A stretch of DNA of 64,000 bases from Pseudogracilibacillus auburnensis (GCF_003201975.1 NZ_QJJQ01000019.1:1-64000), one strand, 5' to 3'. Numbered from the stretch's first letter, positions 17,551 to 27,078 are shown. Made by a program: numbers and translations. The notes: a model not told the origin generated them from the letters alone.

Positions 17551-18330
17551 ATGAGTAAACAAAAAGTAGCGGTTATTACAGGTTCAGGTCAAGGAATAGG
17601 AAAAGTATTAGGTGAACGTTTAGCTAATGATGGATTTTCGATTGTGTTAAGCGATATTAATGAACAAACATTGATTGAAACTGAAAAAGAATTTAAAAAT
17701 AATGGAGTAGAAGTTACATCATTTGTTGGAAACGTATCAAAACTTGATGATCAAAAGGCACTTGTAAAACATGCAGTTGATACTTTTGGGAGTGTGGATG
17801 TATTTATTAATAACGCCGGTATTGAAGGAGAAGTAGCACCTATTATTGAAATAGATCCTAAGATGGTAGATCCAGTATTAGATATAAATGTAAAAGGGGT
17901 GCTATTTGGTATTCAAGCTGCGGCAAACCAAATGATTGAACAAAAGACTGGTGGTAAAATTATTAATGCATGCAGCATTGCAGGACAAGAAGGATTTGAA
18001 ATGTTAGGGCCGTACACTGCTTCAAAATTTGCTGTGAAAGGTATAACACATAGTGCTGCAAAAGAACTTGCTAAACATAAAATCACCGTAAATTCTTATT
18101 GTCCAGGTATTGTAGGAACGTCTATGTGGGAACGACTAGATGAAAAAATGATGAAATTTTTGGGGACTAAAAAAGGGGAAGCCTTTGAAAAATATGCCGA
18201 GGGAATTGCACTTGGTCGTACGCAAACTCCAGAAGATGTGGCAAATCTTGTATCGTTTTTAGCCTCACCAAATGCTGATTACATTACAGGTCAAAACATT
18301 CTTACTGATGGTGGTATGGTCTTTAATTAA
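17551..18330 (+). CDS. butA: Acetoin/diacetyl reductase, short-chain dehydrogenase
   Basis: 259 aa SDR. Cofactor motif TGSGQGIG (10-17), NNAG, catalytic Ser in [15 protein letters not shown] (about 155-159), and [16 protein letters not shown] after the active site, a segment typical of (S)-acetoin forming diacetyl reductases / meso-butanediol dehydrogenases. It interconverts diacetyl, acetoin and 2,3-butanediol with NAD(H). RBS AGGAGGAAG. Monocistronic, ended by a terminator at 18483. Other SDR substrates cannot be ruled out. Confidence 0.85.
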   Translation: MSKQKVAVITGSGQGIGKVLGERLANDGFSIVLSDINEQTLIETEKEFKNNGVEVTSFVGNVSKLDDQKALVKHAVDTFGSVDVFINNAGIEGEVAPIIEIDPKMVDPVLDINVKGVLFGIQAAANQMIEQKTGGKIINACSIAGQEGFEMLGPYTASKFAVKGITHSAAKELAKHKITVNSYCPGIVGTSMWERLDEKMMKFLGTKKGEAFEKYAEGIALGRTQTPEDVANLVSFLASPNADYITGQNILTDGGMVFN

Positions 18331-18482
18331 TGACTTATTTATGCTTATGCAGAGTATTATTAATGCAGTGCACTGTAAAAGTAAATGATAATTAGTAAGA
18401 GGTCGATGAATGTGTTGGAAAAGAAGAGGGTTCCTGTTAGTATCCAATAATGAAGCCCTATGAGGAATATTTCAAAATAATA

Positions 18483-18516
18483 AACGCTGATACACTACAT
18501 TGTATCAGCGTTTTCC
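18483..18516 (+). terminator. Terminator after butA
   Basis: Perfect 11-bp arms (18483-18493 and 18502-18512), eight-base loop and a short T-run. Confidence 0.8.
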
Positions 18517-18520
18517 ATGA

Positions 18521-18593
18521 TGGAGCATACCGGGCTTGAACCGGTGACCTCTTGTCTGCCAGACAAGCACTCTCCCAACTGAGCTAATGCCCC
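18521..18593 (-). tRNA. tRNA-Ala (anticodon GGC)
   Basis: 73 nt cloverleaf on the minus strand. Acceptor GGGGCAT / ATGCTCC with the G3-U70 pair that identifies alanine; anticodon stem CTTGT/ACAAG with loop C-T-G-G-C-A-G, so anticodon GGC; T-arm CCGGTTCAAGCCCGG. CCA is not encoded. It is a lone tRNA gene with its own promoter. Confidence 0.95.
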
Positions 18594-18611
18594 AAAAAGT
18601 CACTAACTTCT

Positions 18612-18639
18612 ATTATATTACGTTTTCATTTTTTATCAA
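18612..18639 (-). promoter_or_regulatory. Promoter of tRNA-Ala
   Basis: Minus strand TTGATA (18639-18634), 16-bp spacer, TATAAT (18617-18612), about 20 bases before the tRNA. Confidence 0.75.
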
Positions 18640-18819
18640 CCAAATTGATATAATAGCAAATTTTTCAAGATGAAGATAATTGTATATGAAAATAGAATCT
18701 TGTAAAATGGTGAACTATAGTTTAAATTTACCTATCTCTTTTTTGGGGAGAAAGAGGTGGGCAGGTTAGGACTAGGTAGTGAGTGATCAATCTAGGTTAA
18801 ACTCAGACTATTTTAGAAA

Positions 18820-19494
18820 GTGTGGTGGATTAAAATTCGTTCGAATAAAAAGCCAATCATCATTATCTCAGGTGTTTTTTTATTTTTATTTATGGTCGTG
18901 GCATTTATGACATCGGGGACACAAGGCCTTCTGATTGATGAAAATGTAGCATACTGGGCGGATCAAAACTCGTTACCTCTTATGAACTATGCTTCCTTTA
19001 TCGGTTCGAGTGAAATGATATTGCTAGTGACTGTCATAGTTGGACTCGTATTGTTAATCAGGCGAAATTGGAAACAGTTATTTTTCTTTTTTACTGTTTC
19101 TGTTGGTGGAGTTGTTCTTAATTTAGCGTTGAAAATGCTGATCCGCCGGGCCAGACCGGGTGATGAAGTAAGCTATATTGAAGTATTTAATCAAAATTTA
19201 GAGATCCAGTCATACAGTTTTCCGAGTGGTCATACGATGCGAGCGACAATTTTATTTTTATTTTTAATTTACTTATCTTATCGATTCGGTAAAAATAGTA
19301 TGTTAAAATTTATTACGCTTATCGTATTTGTTGCGTTAATTGTTACTGTAGCATTAAGTAGAATTATGTTAGATGCGCATTTTGCGACAGATATTGCCGG
19401 TGCTCTTCTAATTTCTATTTCTTGGTTCTTTTTATGTTTGTACTTTTTTTATACACCAAAACAGGCTAGCTACCAGATGTTTTCACATCGATAA
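18820..19494 (+). CDS. PAP2 family membrane phosphatase
   Basis: 224 aa, GTG start with only a weak AGAAAG site. About six membrane helices. The three PAP2 motifs are intact: K-x6-R-P (KMLIRRARP, about 106-114), P-S-G-H (SFPSGHT, about 133-139), and S-R-x5-H-x3-D (SRIMLDAHFATD, about 181-192). Family members remove phosphate from phosphatidate, undecaprenyl diphosphate or phosphatidylglycerol phosphate at the outer membrane face. Which substrate applies cannot be told. Monocistronic with a terminator overlapping its 3' end. Confidence 0.88.
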   Translation: MWWIKIRSNKKPIIIISGVFLFLFMVVAFMTSGTQGLLIDENVAYWADQNSLPLMNYASFIGSSEMILLVTVIVGLVLLIRRNWKQLFFFFTVSVGGVVLNLALKMLIRRARPGDEVSYIEVFNQNLEIQSYSFPSGHTMRATILFLFLIYLSYRFGKNSMLKFITLIVFVALIVTVALSRIMLDAHFATDIAGALLISISWFFLCLYFFYTPKQASYQMFSHR

Positions 19495-19514
19495 AAGGTC
19501 GCTAGCCTTTTTTT
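19463..19514 (+). terminator. Terminator of the PAP2 gene, overlapping its 3' end
   Basis: AGGCTAGC (19463-19470) inside the last codons pairs with GCTAGCCT (19501-19508), followed by a T-run. Confidence 0.8.
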
Positions 19515-19570
19515 ATTGTCTAGGAAATTATATTTAAATATAATTGTGGATAAGTTTATTTGCACTAATA

Positions 19571-19842
19571 GTCGCGTCTAGCTTAAGCGCTAAAGCTGTA
19601 GCAAATTTCAAGCTTCCTCCTATGATAAAGAAGACTTGCCGATTGGCTTTAGGCAGAGGCTTAGTCGCACTTATGCCCTTGGGTGAAAGTCAACATCGGT
19701 TCAAGTTTTAAGGAAGGCCGACTAAAATCGGGCTTTCCGCCCAACGTCGGCATACCCTTATGAAGAAGGGGCATGTTTCCTTTATCTCGTCAGAAGCTCT
19801 CCAATTTGTACGTCGCTAAACGAGCGCTTGCGCTTTTGTTCT
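19571..19842. repeat. Bacillaceae-type intergenic repeat
   Basis: Starts with GCGTCTAGCTTAAGCGCT and ends with GAGCGCTTGCGCTTTTGTTC. These ends match, from memory, a GC-richer intergenic element found in many copies in Bacillaceae genomes (CTAGC...AGCGC ends). Base composition is visibly richer in G+C than the flanks. No coding capacity. Confidence 0.5.
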
Positions 19843-19980
19843 TTAATTGTTACTTGTAGAAAAAGTTATTTGTGAAACTAGCTGTGTTTCATTTCGATGC
19901 ACAATGTTTTTGGCATTGAGAAAGCGTAGATCTAGATCATTTTTTGCCTGCGACGGGCGGGAATCCTTAGGGTCATACTG

Positions 19981-20019
19981 TGGAAAGCGTTCACCTGTAG
20001 TAGAAGGGAACGCTTTCCA
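19981..20019. other. Perfect 12-bp inverted repeat upstream of the GntR gene
   Basis: TGGAAAGCGTTC (19981-19992) and GAACGCTTTCCA (20008-20019), 15-base loop, not followed by a strong T-run. The core AAGCGTT recalls CcpA cre half-sites but the full cre pattern is not met. It may be a weak terminator for the repeat region or an operator; undecided. Confidence 0.4.
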
Positions 20020-20211
20020 TGTTATATTGTTCGGATGAATCTTTACCTATTTGAAGGATGAAATTATTCGATAATCTAAATCGCCACTTAATGGTATTTT
20101 TAACAATTCCGCTTTATAACAAAGTGCTGGAAACGCTGAAATACGAACGAATTATAATCGTTTAGTCAGTAAATGATGAAATGACAGAATATTGCGTGTT
20201 ATATAATATTA

Positions 20212-20240
20212 TTGACAAACAATTCAGTGTTATATATAAT
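20212..20240 (+). promoter_or_regulatory. Perfect consensus sigma-A promoter of the GntR-TRAP cluster
   Basis: TTGACA (20212-20217), 17-bp spacer, TATAAT (20235-20240). A duplicated GTGTTATATA sequence occurs at about 20196 and 20228; the second copy overlaps the -10, a plausible operator pair for the GntR protein. Confidence 0.85.
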
Positions 20241-20271
20241 CCAAATCATAACTTAAAAAAAGGTGATAAAC

Positions 20272-20913
20272 ATGGAAAGTTGGAAAATAAAAAGTTCACT
20301 AAAAATGGATGTTTATACAAACCTAAAAGAAGCAATATTGAGCGGAGAATTAGAAGACAATATGTCCATCACACAACGGTCTGCACAAGAACTTTATGGT
20401 GTAAGTGGTACGCCGTTTCGGGAAGCGATCCAAATTTTAGAGTCTGAAGGATTAGTATATTCGCTTCCAAATAAAGGGGTGTATGTAAGTCCATTGACAT
20501 TTAACGATGTGGAAGAAATTTTTCAAATAAGAAAAATTTTCGAAACTTCAGTAGCCGAAATGGTTGCAAAAGACTTTGATGAAGGAAAATACGATGAATT
20601 AAGTTATTTAATTCGTCTAATGAATACGGATACAGAAGAACAAACTAAAAAGGAATTTACGAATCTAGATCATCAATTTCATAAAAAACTAATTGAATAT
20701 ACAAACAATTCACGCTTAATGGCCATGAATGAACAAATTTACGATATGATGCGGCGAATTGGTAATGTGCTCTTAAAAGACGCAAAACGTCGTGAAACCG
20801 TTATTAAAGAGCATAGAGAGATATTGGCAGGACTTGAAACTGGTAACGTTAGAGAGCCAATTTTGAATCATTTAAATAGTGTTCGAGAAAAAATTAAAAA
20901 ATATTACGATTGA
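20272..20913 (+). CDS. GntR family regulator, FadR/FCD subfamily
   Basis: 213 aa from the ATG at 20272 (AAAAAGGTG just upstream; a GTG at 20263 overlaps that site). N-terminal winged helix (about 10-75; ITQRSAQELYGVSGTPFRE) and a C-terminal all-helical FCD domain with metal-ligand-like residues (D in TNLDHQFH, H in EHREIL). FCD regulators bind small carboxylic acids. It begins a cluster with TRAP transporter and amidase genes, so the transported acid or amide is the likely effector. Confidence 0.88.
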   Translation: MESWKIKSSLKMDVYTNLKEAILSGELEDNMSITQRSAQELYGVSGTPFREAIQILESEGLVYSLPNKGVYVSPLTFNDVEEIFQIRKIFETSVAEMVAKDFDEGKYDELSYLIRLMNTDTEEQTKKEFTNLDHQFHKKLIEYTNNSRLMAMNEQIYDMMRRIGNVLLKDAKRRETVIKEHREILAGLETGNVREPILNHLNSVREKIKKYYD

Positions 20914-21015
20914 CAGTATAGATGGCATTGAAAGGCGGTGGTATCAGATAAAGAGTAAACATGATTTATCACATCAAGATAGTACAAAAATTATTTGAAT
21001 GGAGTGCCAGAAAAA

Positions 21016-22065
21016 TTGAAAAGAACAAAACTGTTTTCATTATGTCTATTAGTCATTGCAATGCTAGTAATGTTAGCCGCATGTGGCGGAGGAAAAGACG
21101 AAGGAAAGAAAGAAAGTAAAAATGATGCAAGCGATGATGGTGTACAAGAGATAACAATTAAATTATCACATGAAGTAGCAGAAAATACTTCACAACATGT
21201 TGGTTCGATTGCATTTAAAGAATATATTGAAAACGCTTCAGAAGGTAAAATTGAAGTACAAGTGTATCCGAACGGTCAATTATATGGTGACCAAGATGTG
21301 ATGCAAAGTTTAGCTGCAAACAATGTTCAATTTACACAACAAGATTTATCAAAGCTTGTTGGAGATGACGAACGATTTAATATCCCTTCATTACCATTTT
21401 TATTTGCAAGCGATGATGAGGCTGTTGAATTCTGGGATAGTGAAAAAGGAATGGAAATATTATCAGCACTTGAAAAAGACGGCATTTATGGGTTAGCTAT
21501 GTGGCCAAATGGTCCGAAACATTTCACAAATAACAAACGTCCATTAAAATCACCTGAAGACTTTAAAGGACTTAATCTCCGTACGCAAGGTGGACAAGTT
21601 CTTGAAGACGTATTCAAAGCTTTGGATGCGGGATCTGTATCGATTCCATTTACAGAATTATACACTTCATTACAACAAGGTGTAGTTGATGGGCAAACGA
21701 ATACATTTGTAAACACAGAGTCTAAAAAGTTTGATGAAGTACAAAAATATTTAACTGTTATTGGTGATACTCGTGTGGACGTAGGGTTCTTTGCTAACAA
21801 AGAATTTATGGATAGCTTAAATGATGAGACGAAGAAAATTGTGGAAGAAGGTATTAAAGCAGGAACAGACGCTGCTCGTGAAGCTTCTAAAGAAATGAAC
21901 GAAAAAGCTTTTGAAGAAATTAAAAATCGTGGCAATGTTGAAGTGTATGAATTAACAGATGAAGAAAGAGAAGCTTTTGTTAAAGTATGGGAGCCAGTTT
22001 ATGAAAAATATGCTCCAGTTATTGGTGAAGAGTATATCGAAGCCGCACAAAACGTAGGAAAATAA
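21016..22065 (+). CDS. dctP: TRAP transporter substrate-binding lipoprotein DctP
   Basis: 349 aa from the TTG at 21016 (GGAGTG site 10 bases upstream). Lipobox L-A-A-C at about 20-23, so membrane-anchored. DctP family body: ITIKLSHEVAENTSQH, the PNGPKHFTNNKRPLKSPEDFKGLNLRT region and the conserved QQGVVDGQTN. Binds an organic acid outside the cell for the DctQM permease. The ligand is unknown; the adjacent amidase hints at an acid related to an amide. Confidence 0.9.
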   Translation: MKRTKLFSLCLLVIAMLVMLAACGGGKDEGKKESKNDASDDGVQEITIKLSHEVAENTSQHVGSIAFKEYIENASEGKIEVQVYPNGQLYGDQDVMQSLAANNVQFTQQDLSKLVGDDERFNIPSLPFLFASDDEAVEFWDSEKGMEILSALEKDGIYGLAMWPNGPKHFTNNKRPLKSPEDFKGLNLRTQGGQVLEDVFKALDAGSVSIPFTELYTSLQQGVVDGQTNTFVNTESKKFDEVQKYLTVIGDTRVDVGFFANKEFMDSLNDETKKIVEEGIKAGTDAAREASKEMNEKAFEEIKNRGNVEVYELTDEEREAFVKVWEPVYEKYAPVIGEEYIEAAQNVGK

Positions 22066-22088
22066 ATTTGATAAATAATTGTTGGCAT

Positions 22089-22120
22089 AATAATATTGCA
22101 GCGCTTGCTGTAATATTATT
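22089..22120 (+). terminator. Stem-loop between dctP and dctQ
   Basis: Thirteen-base arms (22089-22101 and 22108-22120, one G-T pair) with weak T-run. Such hairpins after binding-protein genes usually protect the upstream mRNA and reduce readthrough to the permease. Confidence 0.65.
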
Positions 22121-22150
22121 ATTTTCTAACAATAAGTAAGGTGTGAGAAA

Positions 22151-22669
22151 ATGAAAAATAAACTTTTTACTTTTTTAGAAGGTATAGAAGAGTTTGTCGC
22201 ATCGTTCTTTTTTATCGGTGGATCCATCATAAGTTTATATGGAGTATTTATGCGTTACATTGTGAATAGTCCTGTAACTTGGACCACTGAAATATTCGAA
22301 ACATTTATGGTCTTTGCTATTTTTATCGGATTTGGTATGGCTTTAAAAGATAACCAACATATTGCTGTTGATTTATTGTATGAAAAATTGCCTTCAATCG
22401 CCAAAAAAATAGTTGATGTTATAGCAAATTCGTTAGGTCTTGGATTCAGTGTTTTTCTAACAGTGATGGGTGTTGAAATGGTATCTGTTGCTCATCAGCA
22501 AGGCGGAATTACGATTGATGTTGGAGTGCCTCTTTGGCTAACCTATTTAGCAATGCCTATTGGTATGGGCTTATTGTCATTTTACTTTTTATTAAAATTA
22601 ATTAATATTTTTCGTCATTGGAATAAAGAGGAAAAGACGCAAGAAACAAATATCGAGGAGTTATTTTAG
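22151..22669 (+). CDS. dctQ: TRAP transporter small permease DctQ
   Basis: 172 aa with four membrane helices (about 15-37, 48-68, 88-110, 128-152), family motifs RYIVNSPVTWTTEI and FGMALKDNQHIAVDLL. Partner of DctM in the membrane part of the transporter. RBS AAGGTGTG. Confidence 0.9.
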   Translation: MKNKLFTFLEGIEEFVASFFFIGGSIISLYGVFMRYIVNSPVTWTTEIFETFMVFAIFIGFGMALKDNQHIAVDLLYEKLPSIAKKIVDVIANSLGLGFSVFLTVMGVEMVSVAHQQGGITIDVGVPLWLTYLAMPIGMGLLSFYFLLKLINIFRHWNKEEKTQETNIEELF

Positions 22670-22686
22670 AAAAGGGGGGATAATGA

Positions 22687-23955
22687 TTGGATGCTACAAT
22701 AGTATTACTCGTATCGTTCGTCATTCTCTGTTTACTTCGAGTACCGATTGCGGTCAGTTTAGGATTATCTAGTATTTTTGCACTAAGTATGATAGATTTT
22801 ACCATGTATCCAGTAATTCATAAAATGTATGTTGCATCAAGTGGATCAGCGTTAATGGCCATTCCTGGATTTGTATTCGCTGGAATTATTATGGCTAGAG
22901 GTGGCATTTCCTTTCACTTAATTGAAGCAATTAAATCTTGGATTGGTCATGTAAGTGGTGGGTTGGCTATCGTTACTATTTTGGCATGTATGCTTTTTGC
23001 AGCTATTTCAGGGTCGAGCCCTGCAACTGCAGCAGCAATCGGTGGGATCATGATTCCTTCGATGGTGGAAGCTGGCTATAGTAAACGTTATTCGATGGGA
23101 TTAGTTGCAGCAGCAGGAACATTAGGGATTTTACTTCCTCCATCGATTCCTTTAATTATTTATGGGGTTGTGTCTGAGCAATCAATCGGTGACTTATTTA
23201 TGGCTGGAGTGATTCCAGGAATTTTACTCGGAGTTATATTAATTATTTTTGCGATTGTCAATGCTCGTATCCACAAATATGGACGTTTACCGAAGCAAAA
23301 TATGAAAGAAAGATTACAAAAAACACGTAAGGCATTATGGGGCTTTATTTTACCTGTGTTAATTCTTGGAGGAATCTATTCCGGAGCAATGACACCTACG
23401 GAGGCTTCATTTGTTGCCGCCTTTTATGCATTTATCATCTCTATTTTTGTTTATAAAGAAATGACATTAGCGGTATTCCGTCGTATTATTAAAGAATCGA
23501 TCAATATTACGGCGATGATCTTTTTAATTATCGCTTCAGCAACTATTTTTGGGATGTTTTTAACAGCGGAGCAAATTCCGCAAGATTTAGCACACTGGAT
23601 CGAAGGTAGTGCAACGAGTAAATGGACATTTATTATTGGTGTTAATATTTTATTTTTTATTTTAGGAATGTTTTTAGATTCAGTATCGATCATATTAATT
23701 ACACTTCCGATATTATTACCAATTTTAATTTTATTTGATATTAATTTAATTCACTTTGCAATCATTATGACAATAAATATGGAAATAGCGATGATTACAC
23801 CGCCGGTCGGATTAAATTTATTCGTCGTTAGTGGAATAAGTAAGGAGAAGCTAGGCGAGGTTGTTTACGGGGTTTTACCATTCTTTGGGCTAATTTTAAT
23901 TGGTTTAATACTCGTTATTATTTTCCCACAAATCTCGTTATCTTTACTGAAATAA
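22687..23955 (+). CDS. dctM: TRAP transporter large permease DctM
   Basis: 422 aa, TTG start after AAAAGGGGGG. About 12 membrane segments with conserved FAAISGSSPATAAAIGGIMIPSM and PPVGLNLFV motifs. It is the sodium-coupled channel subunit of the TRAP transporter. It is followed after 15 bp by the amidase gene. Confidence 0.92.
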   Translation: MDATIVLLVSFVILCLLRVPIAVSLGLSSIFALSMIDFTMYPVIHKMYVASSGSALMAIPGFVFAGIIMARGGISFHLIEAIKSWIGHVSGGLAIVTILACMLFAAISGSSPATAAAIGGIMIPSMVEAGYSKRYSMGLVAAAGTLGILLPPSIPLIIYGVVSEQSIGDLFMAGVIPGILLGVILIIFAIVNARIHKYGRLPKQNMKERLQKTRKALWGFILPVLILGGIYSGAMTPTEASFVAAFYAFIISIFVYKEMTLAVFRRIIKESINITAMIFLIIASATIFGMFLTAEQIPQDLAHWIEGSATSKWTFIIGVNILFFILGMFLDSVSIILITLPILLPILILFDINLIHFAIIMTINMEIAMITPPVGLNLFVVSGISKEKLGEVVYGVLPFFGLILIGLILVIIFPQISLSLLK

Positions 23956-23970
23956 GAGGAGCGCTAATTT

Positions 23971-25413
23971 ATGGAAGAAACTAACCAAATAGTATCTCAT
24001 AGTTTAAAAGAAATCGGGGAATTAATTAGAAAAAAAGTAATTTCACCTGTCGAACTGATAGAACAGACGTTCAAGCGAATGGATGAAATTGATCCACATA
24101 TAAATGCTTTTATTACAGTGGATAAGGAACAAATTATGCAAGATGCCAAGCGTGCAGAAAAAGAAATCAATGAAGGAAACTATAAAGGCCCTTTACATGG
24201 TATTCCGATTGGCCTTAAAGATATGATTTATACAAAAGAGACACGTACGACAATGGGATCAGAAATTTTTGATCAATTTATTCCTGAAGAAGATGCATTT
24301 GTCGTACAGAAATTAAAAGAAGCAGGCGCGATTATTACAGGAAAACAAAATACACATCAGTTTGCTTATGGCCCAACTGGGGATCGATCATTTTATGGAC
24401 CGGTTCGCAATCCATATGATACAACAAAAATGACTGGAGGCTCAAGTAGTGGCTCAGCCGCAGCTGTTGCTACTGGAATGAACTTTGGTGCACTTGGCAC
24501 AGATACAGGTGGTTCTGTGCGTATACCAGCATCTTTTTGTGGAATTGTTGCAATGAAACCTACGTATGGACGAATTAGTAAAAATAGTATCTTCCCACTT
24601 TCTTGGAATTTGGATCATGTTGGACCAATGACCCGTACAGTGGAAGATAATGTGCTCTTGTTGAATGCAATACAAGGATATGATATTAATGATCCGAACG
24701 CAATTAAAGTCGATTCGGAAGACTTTTCACAAGGATTAAAAGACGGAATTAAAGGGATTAAAATAGGCATTCCACGTGCATTTTTCTATGAACATGTTCA
24801 TCCCGAAATCACGGCAAATGTAAATAAACAAATTGAAACGTTAAAAGAGTTAGGTGCCATTGTTCAGGATGTATCGATTCAAGATATAGCTCAATATTAC
24901 GATGCACAACGTACGATTCTTTGTAGTGATGCGTATGCACTTCATAAAGACCGCTTAGAACAGTATCCAGATAATTGGGATGATGAAGTAAAGGAAAGAC
25001 TTTACACTGCCGTTGATGTGATGGGGTATGAGTATTCACATGCGCTTCAAACAAGACAATTAATTAAACGTAGATTTGAAGAGACATTAGAGGAAGTTGA
25101 TGTGCTGTTAACACCGACCGTTCCGATTTTACCTATTAACATTGATAGTCGACATGTCGATATTGATAAATATAATGAGGAACATATTCGTTGGTCGATT
25201 TTAAAATTAACATCTCCAACGAATTTAACTGGGCTGCCGAGTCTTTCGGTTCCAAGTGGATTTTCACAAGCGGGGTTACCGATCGGCGTTCAGTTCATTG
25301 GTAGAGATTTTTCAGAAGCATTTTTATACAGGGTAGGATATGCATTAGAACAAGCATTGAAGATCCCAACCTTTAAACAGGATATTAATATGACGCATAA
25401 AGTGACAAGATAA
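23971..25413 (+). CDS. Amidase signature family hydrolase
   Basis: 480 aa. Full amidase-signature catalytic triad by spacing: Lys83 (GLKDM), cis-Ser158 (TGGSSSGSA) and nucleophile Ser182 (GTDTGGSVR). GatA-like in sequence, but no gatC/gatB next to it, so not the tRNA amidotransferase. As the last gene of the GntR-DctPQM cluster it probably hydrolyses an amide brought in, or derived from what is brought in, by the TRAP transporter. Substrate unknown. Confidence 0.9.
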   Translation: MEETNQIVSHSLKEIGELIRKKVISPVELIEQTFKRMDEIDPHINAFITVDKEQIMQDAKRAEKEINEGNYKGPLHGIPIGLKDMIYTKETRTTMGSEIFDQFIPEEDAFVVQKLKEAGAIITGKQNTHQFAYGPTGDRSFYGPVRNPYDTTKMTGGSSSGSAAAVATGMNFGALGTDTGGSVRIPASFCGIVAMKPTYGRISKNSIFPLSWNLDHVGPMTRTVEDNVLLLNAIQGYDINDPNAIKVDSEDFSQGLKDGIKGIKIGIPRAFFYEHVHPEITANVNKQIETLKELGAIVQDVSIQDIAQYYDAQRTILCSDAYALHKDRLEQYPDNWDDEVKERLYTAVDVMGYEYSHALQTRQLIKRRFEETLEEVDVLLTPTVPILPINIDSRHVDIDKYNEEHIRWSILKLTSPTNLTGLPSLSVPSGFSQAGLPIGVQFIGRDFSEAFLYRVGYALEQALKIPTFKQDINMTHKVTR

Positions 25414-25418
25414 AAAAA

Positions 25419-25449
25419 CAGGGGCTGTTTGATAAGCCTCTGCTTTTTT
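25419..25449. terminator. Terminator between convergent amidase and DUF3021 genes
   Basis: Arms 25419-25426 and 25435-25442 with one G-T pair, then six T on the plus strand and A-run on the other side, so it can serve both directions. Confidence 0.85.
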
Positions 25450-25858
25450 ACTTTTTCTTCTTTAATGTGTTATTTAAAGATGCTTCCACCTTTTTATAAT
25501 AAGCTTGAAATCCGGACCAAAATAAAATGTATACGATGATAAATAAGATGAAAGTGAGAACAATTGCTATTGGGGTAAACATCACCCATCCAATTGGAAT
25601 AGCGATGGCAAAGTAAACGGTACTCGATAAGAGAAAATGAATTACTATCTTTTTTAATGGGCTCCAATCTTCACGTTCAAGGATAAAGGATGCAAGACCA
25701 AAATACATACCAAGTATCATGCTTGCCAACATATATAGCCAAATGATCGAAACATCTGGGTTCATATCATACAGCATTAATACAGTAAGAGCTAGAAAGG
25801 TAAAGATTCCACCCCAAGCAACTCCACTCATCAATCTTTTAAGTACTTCAATTATCAT
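25448..25858 (-). CDS. DUF3021 membrane protein
   Basis: 136 aa from the ATG at 25858, after GGGAGGC; the reading can be extended to 25894 without a better site. Four membrane helices and a Lys-rich tail. DUF3021 proteins are regularly encoded right after a LytTR regulator, and this start overlaps the LytTR stop by 11 bases. The pair forms a membrane-linked control unit for the ABC genes upstream. Confidence 0.85.
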   Translation of the reverse strand: MIIEVLKRLMSGVAWGGIFTFLALTVLMLYDMNPDVSIIWLYMLASMILGMYFGLASFILEREDWSPLKKIVIHFLLSSTVYFAIAIPIGWVMFTPIAIVLTFILFIIVYILFWSGFQAYYKKVEASLNNTLKKKK

Positions 25859-26309
25859 GGTCAGTGCCTCCCATCGCGAGTTTTTCCTTGACACTTGTTA
25901 CATATTTACGTGTAATATACTCCTTATTTCCTGATGTAAAATAGACGCATAAATTTCCATTAAACGAAAGTTCAAATCGTTGGATTCGGTTAATATTCCC
26001 AATAACCGATTTAGAAAAGCGCATAAAATGATGGGATGCTAACATATTTTCAATTTCATACAATTTCATTCTAATTTCTAAACGTCTATTTTGTAAGGCT
26101 GCATACACTTTTCGGTTTTCAGCGTAAATAAAATCAATTTCTTTTGGGTTTAGGAGTATTGTTTGATCTTCATCCACTCCAAACAATCGTTTCGGCGTCT
26201 CTTTTTTTATTAAGGTTAACAGATGCTCGAGTTCATCTGTCCATTTATCTGTTTGGATCGTAATGGAAGTTCCTTCATGTTCTTCATCGATATCGATATT
26301 TACTTTCAT
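25848..26309 (-). CDS. LytTR family DNA-binding regulator
   Basis: 153 aa. An N-terminal part of about 45 aa, then a LytTR domain (about 50-145: IDFIYAENRKVYAAL, MRFSKSVIGNINRIQRFE, YITRKYVTSVKEKL). There is no receiver domain, so it is not a classical response regulator; partner DUF3021 likely modulates it. It is the third gene of a four-gene operon and may autoregulate it. Confidence 0.88.
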   Translation of the reverse strand: MKVNIDIDEEHEGTSITIQTDKWTDELEHLLTLIKKETPKRLFGVDEDQTILLNPKEIDFIYAENRKVYAALQNRRLEIRMKLYEIENMLASHHFMRFSKSVIGNINRIQRFELSFNGNLCVYFTSGNKEYITRKYVTSVKEKLAMGGTDHDN

Positions 26310-26331
26310 TCTACTCCTCCATTATGAAGTA

Positions 26332-27078
26332 CTAATTTTTGGCTCGTTTTAAGAAATTAGGGTATGTTACTAAGGCTATGATAAAACCAACACATCCAAT
26401 ACTAAGTAAAACAAGGGCCGCTACTAGAAAATTAGAATGGCTTAATGTTCCTGTCATCGCATCTTTAAATGCCTTATGTGCCCAAAATTGTGGAGTAAAC
26501 TTTCCGATTTTTTGAAAGAGGGTTGGCATATGCTCAAGAGGCATCCATAGCCCTCCTAGTAACGCTCCACCTAATGCGACTACTTGAGTAATAGCGACGC
26601 CCATATTTCCAGTTGGGATTAGTAATGAAATGGCCAGGCCCATCCCTGTTATACAAAGAGTGAGTATGATTGCTAAAAGGCTTAGTAAGACAGGTTGGTC
26701 TATTGGAATATTATAAACGATTTTACCAAATGTAAGTAGTACGATGATTTGAATCATCACAATGACCATGTAAGGTGTCCATTTTCCCATTAAGTAAGCG
26801 TAGGGGGAGAGTGGGGTACTTGCTAAACGAGCGACCATTCCTTTATTCCGATCTTCTATAAAAGAAAATCCCATTGAGATAATAATGAAAAAGACAAACA
26901 TAACTGTATATCCTGGTACGATAGAAATAATAACATATTCCTTATCCGCACCTTCTGTACCAGCAGTAAAGATAGAAATAAACAGCACGGTAAAAATGAT
27001 CGGTAAAATAAATGTCCAAAAATACAATCCTTTATCTTGTAAATTTTTTATCATCTCGACTTTAAATACGGCTTTCAT
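26332..27078 (-). CDS. ABC-2 type permease
   Basis: 248 aa from the ATG at 27078, preceded by GAGGAGGAAG (an upstream in-frame ATG at 27105 would code through this site). Six membrane helices of the ABC2_membrane class, ending FLKRAKN. Operates with the ATPase gene 48 bp upstream as an export system. The cargo is unknown; the LytTR/DUF3021 neighbours are often seen with lipid or peptide-antibiotic exporters. Confidence 0.87.
   Translation of the reverse strand: MKAVFKVEMIKNLQDKGLYFWTFILPIIFTVLFISIFTAGTEGADKEYVIISIVPGYTVMFVFFIIISMGFSFIEDRNKGMVARLASTPLSPYAYLMGKWTPYMVIVMIQIIVLLTFGKIVYNIPIDQPVLLSLLAIILTLCITGMGLAISLLIPTGNMGVAITQVVALGGALLGGLWMPLEHMPTLFQKIGKFTPQFWAHKAFKDAMTGTLSHSNFLVAALVLLSIGCVGFIIALVTYPNFLKRAKN

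Noticed and set aside
19981-20019. CcpA cre site
   Set aside because: The half-sites resemble cre (AAGCGTT) but the TG-N-AA-N-CG-N6-CA spacing is not met.
19847-20038. 63-aa ORF
   Set aside because: Runs through the hairpin at 19981-20019 and repeat-derived sequence; no RBS and atypical composition (many Arg, Cys).
23971-25413. GatA of Glu-tRNA amidotransferase
   Set aside because: No gatC or gatB beside it; gene context is a TRAP transport cluster. The same applies to 42317-43738.
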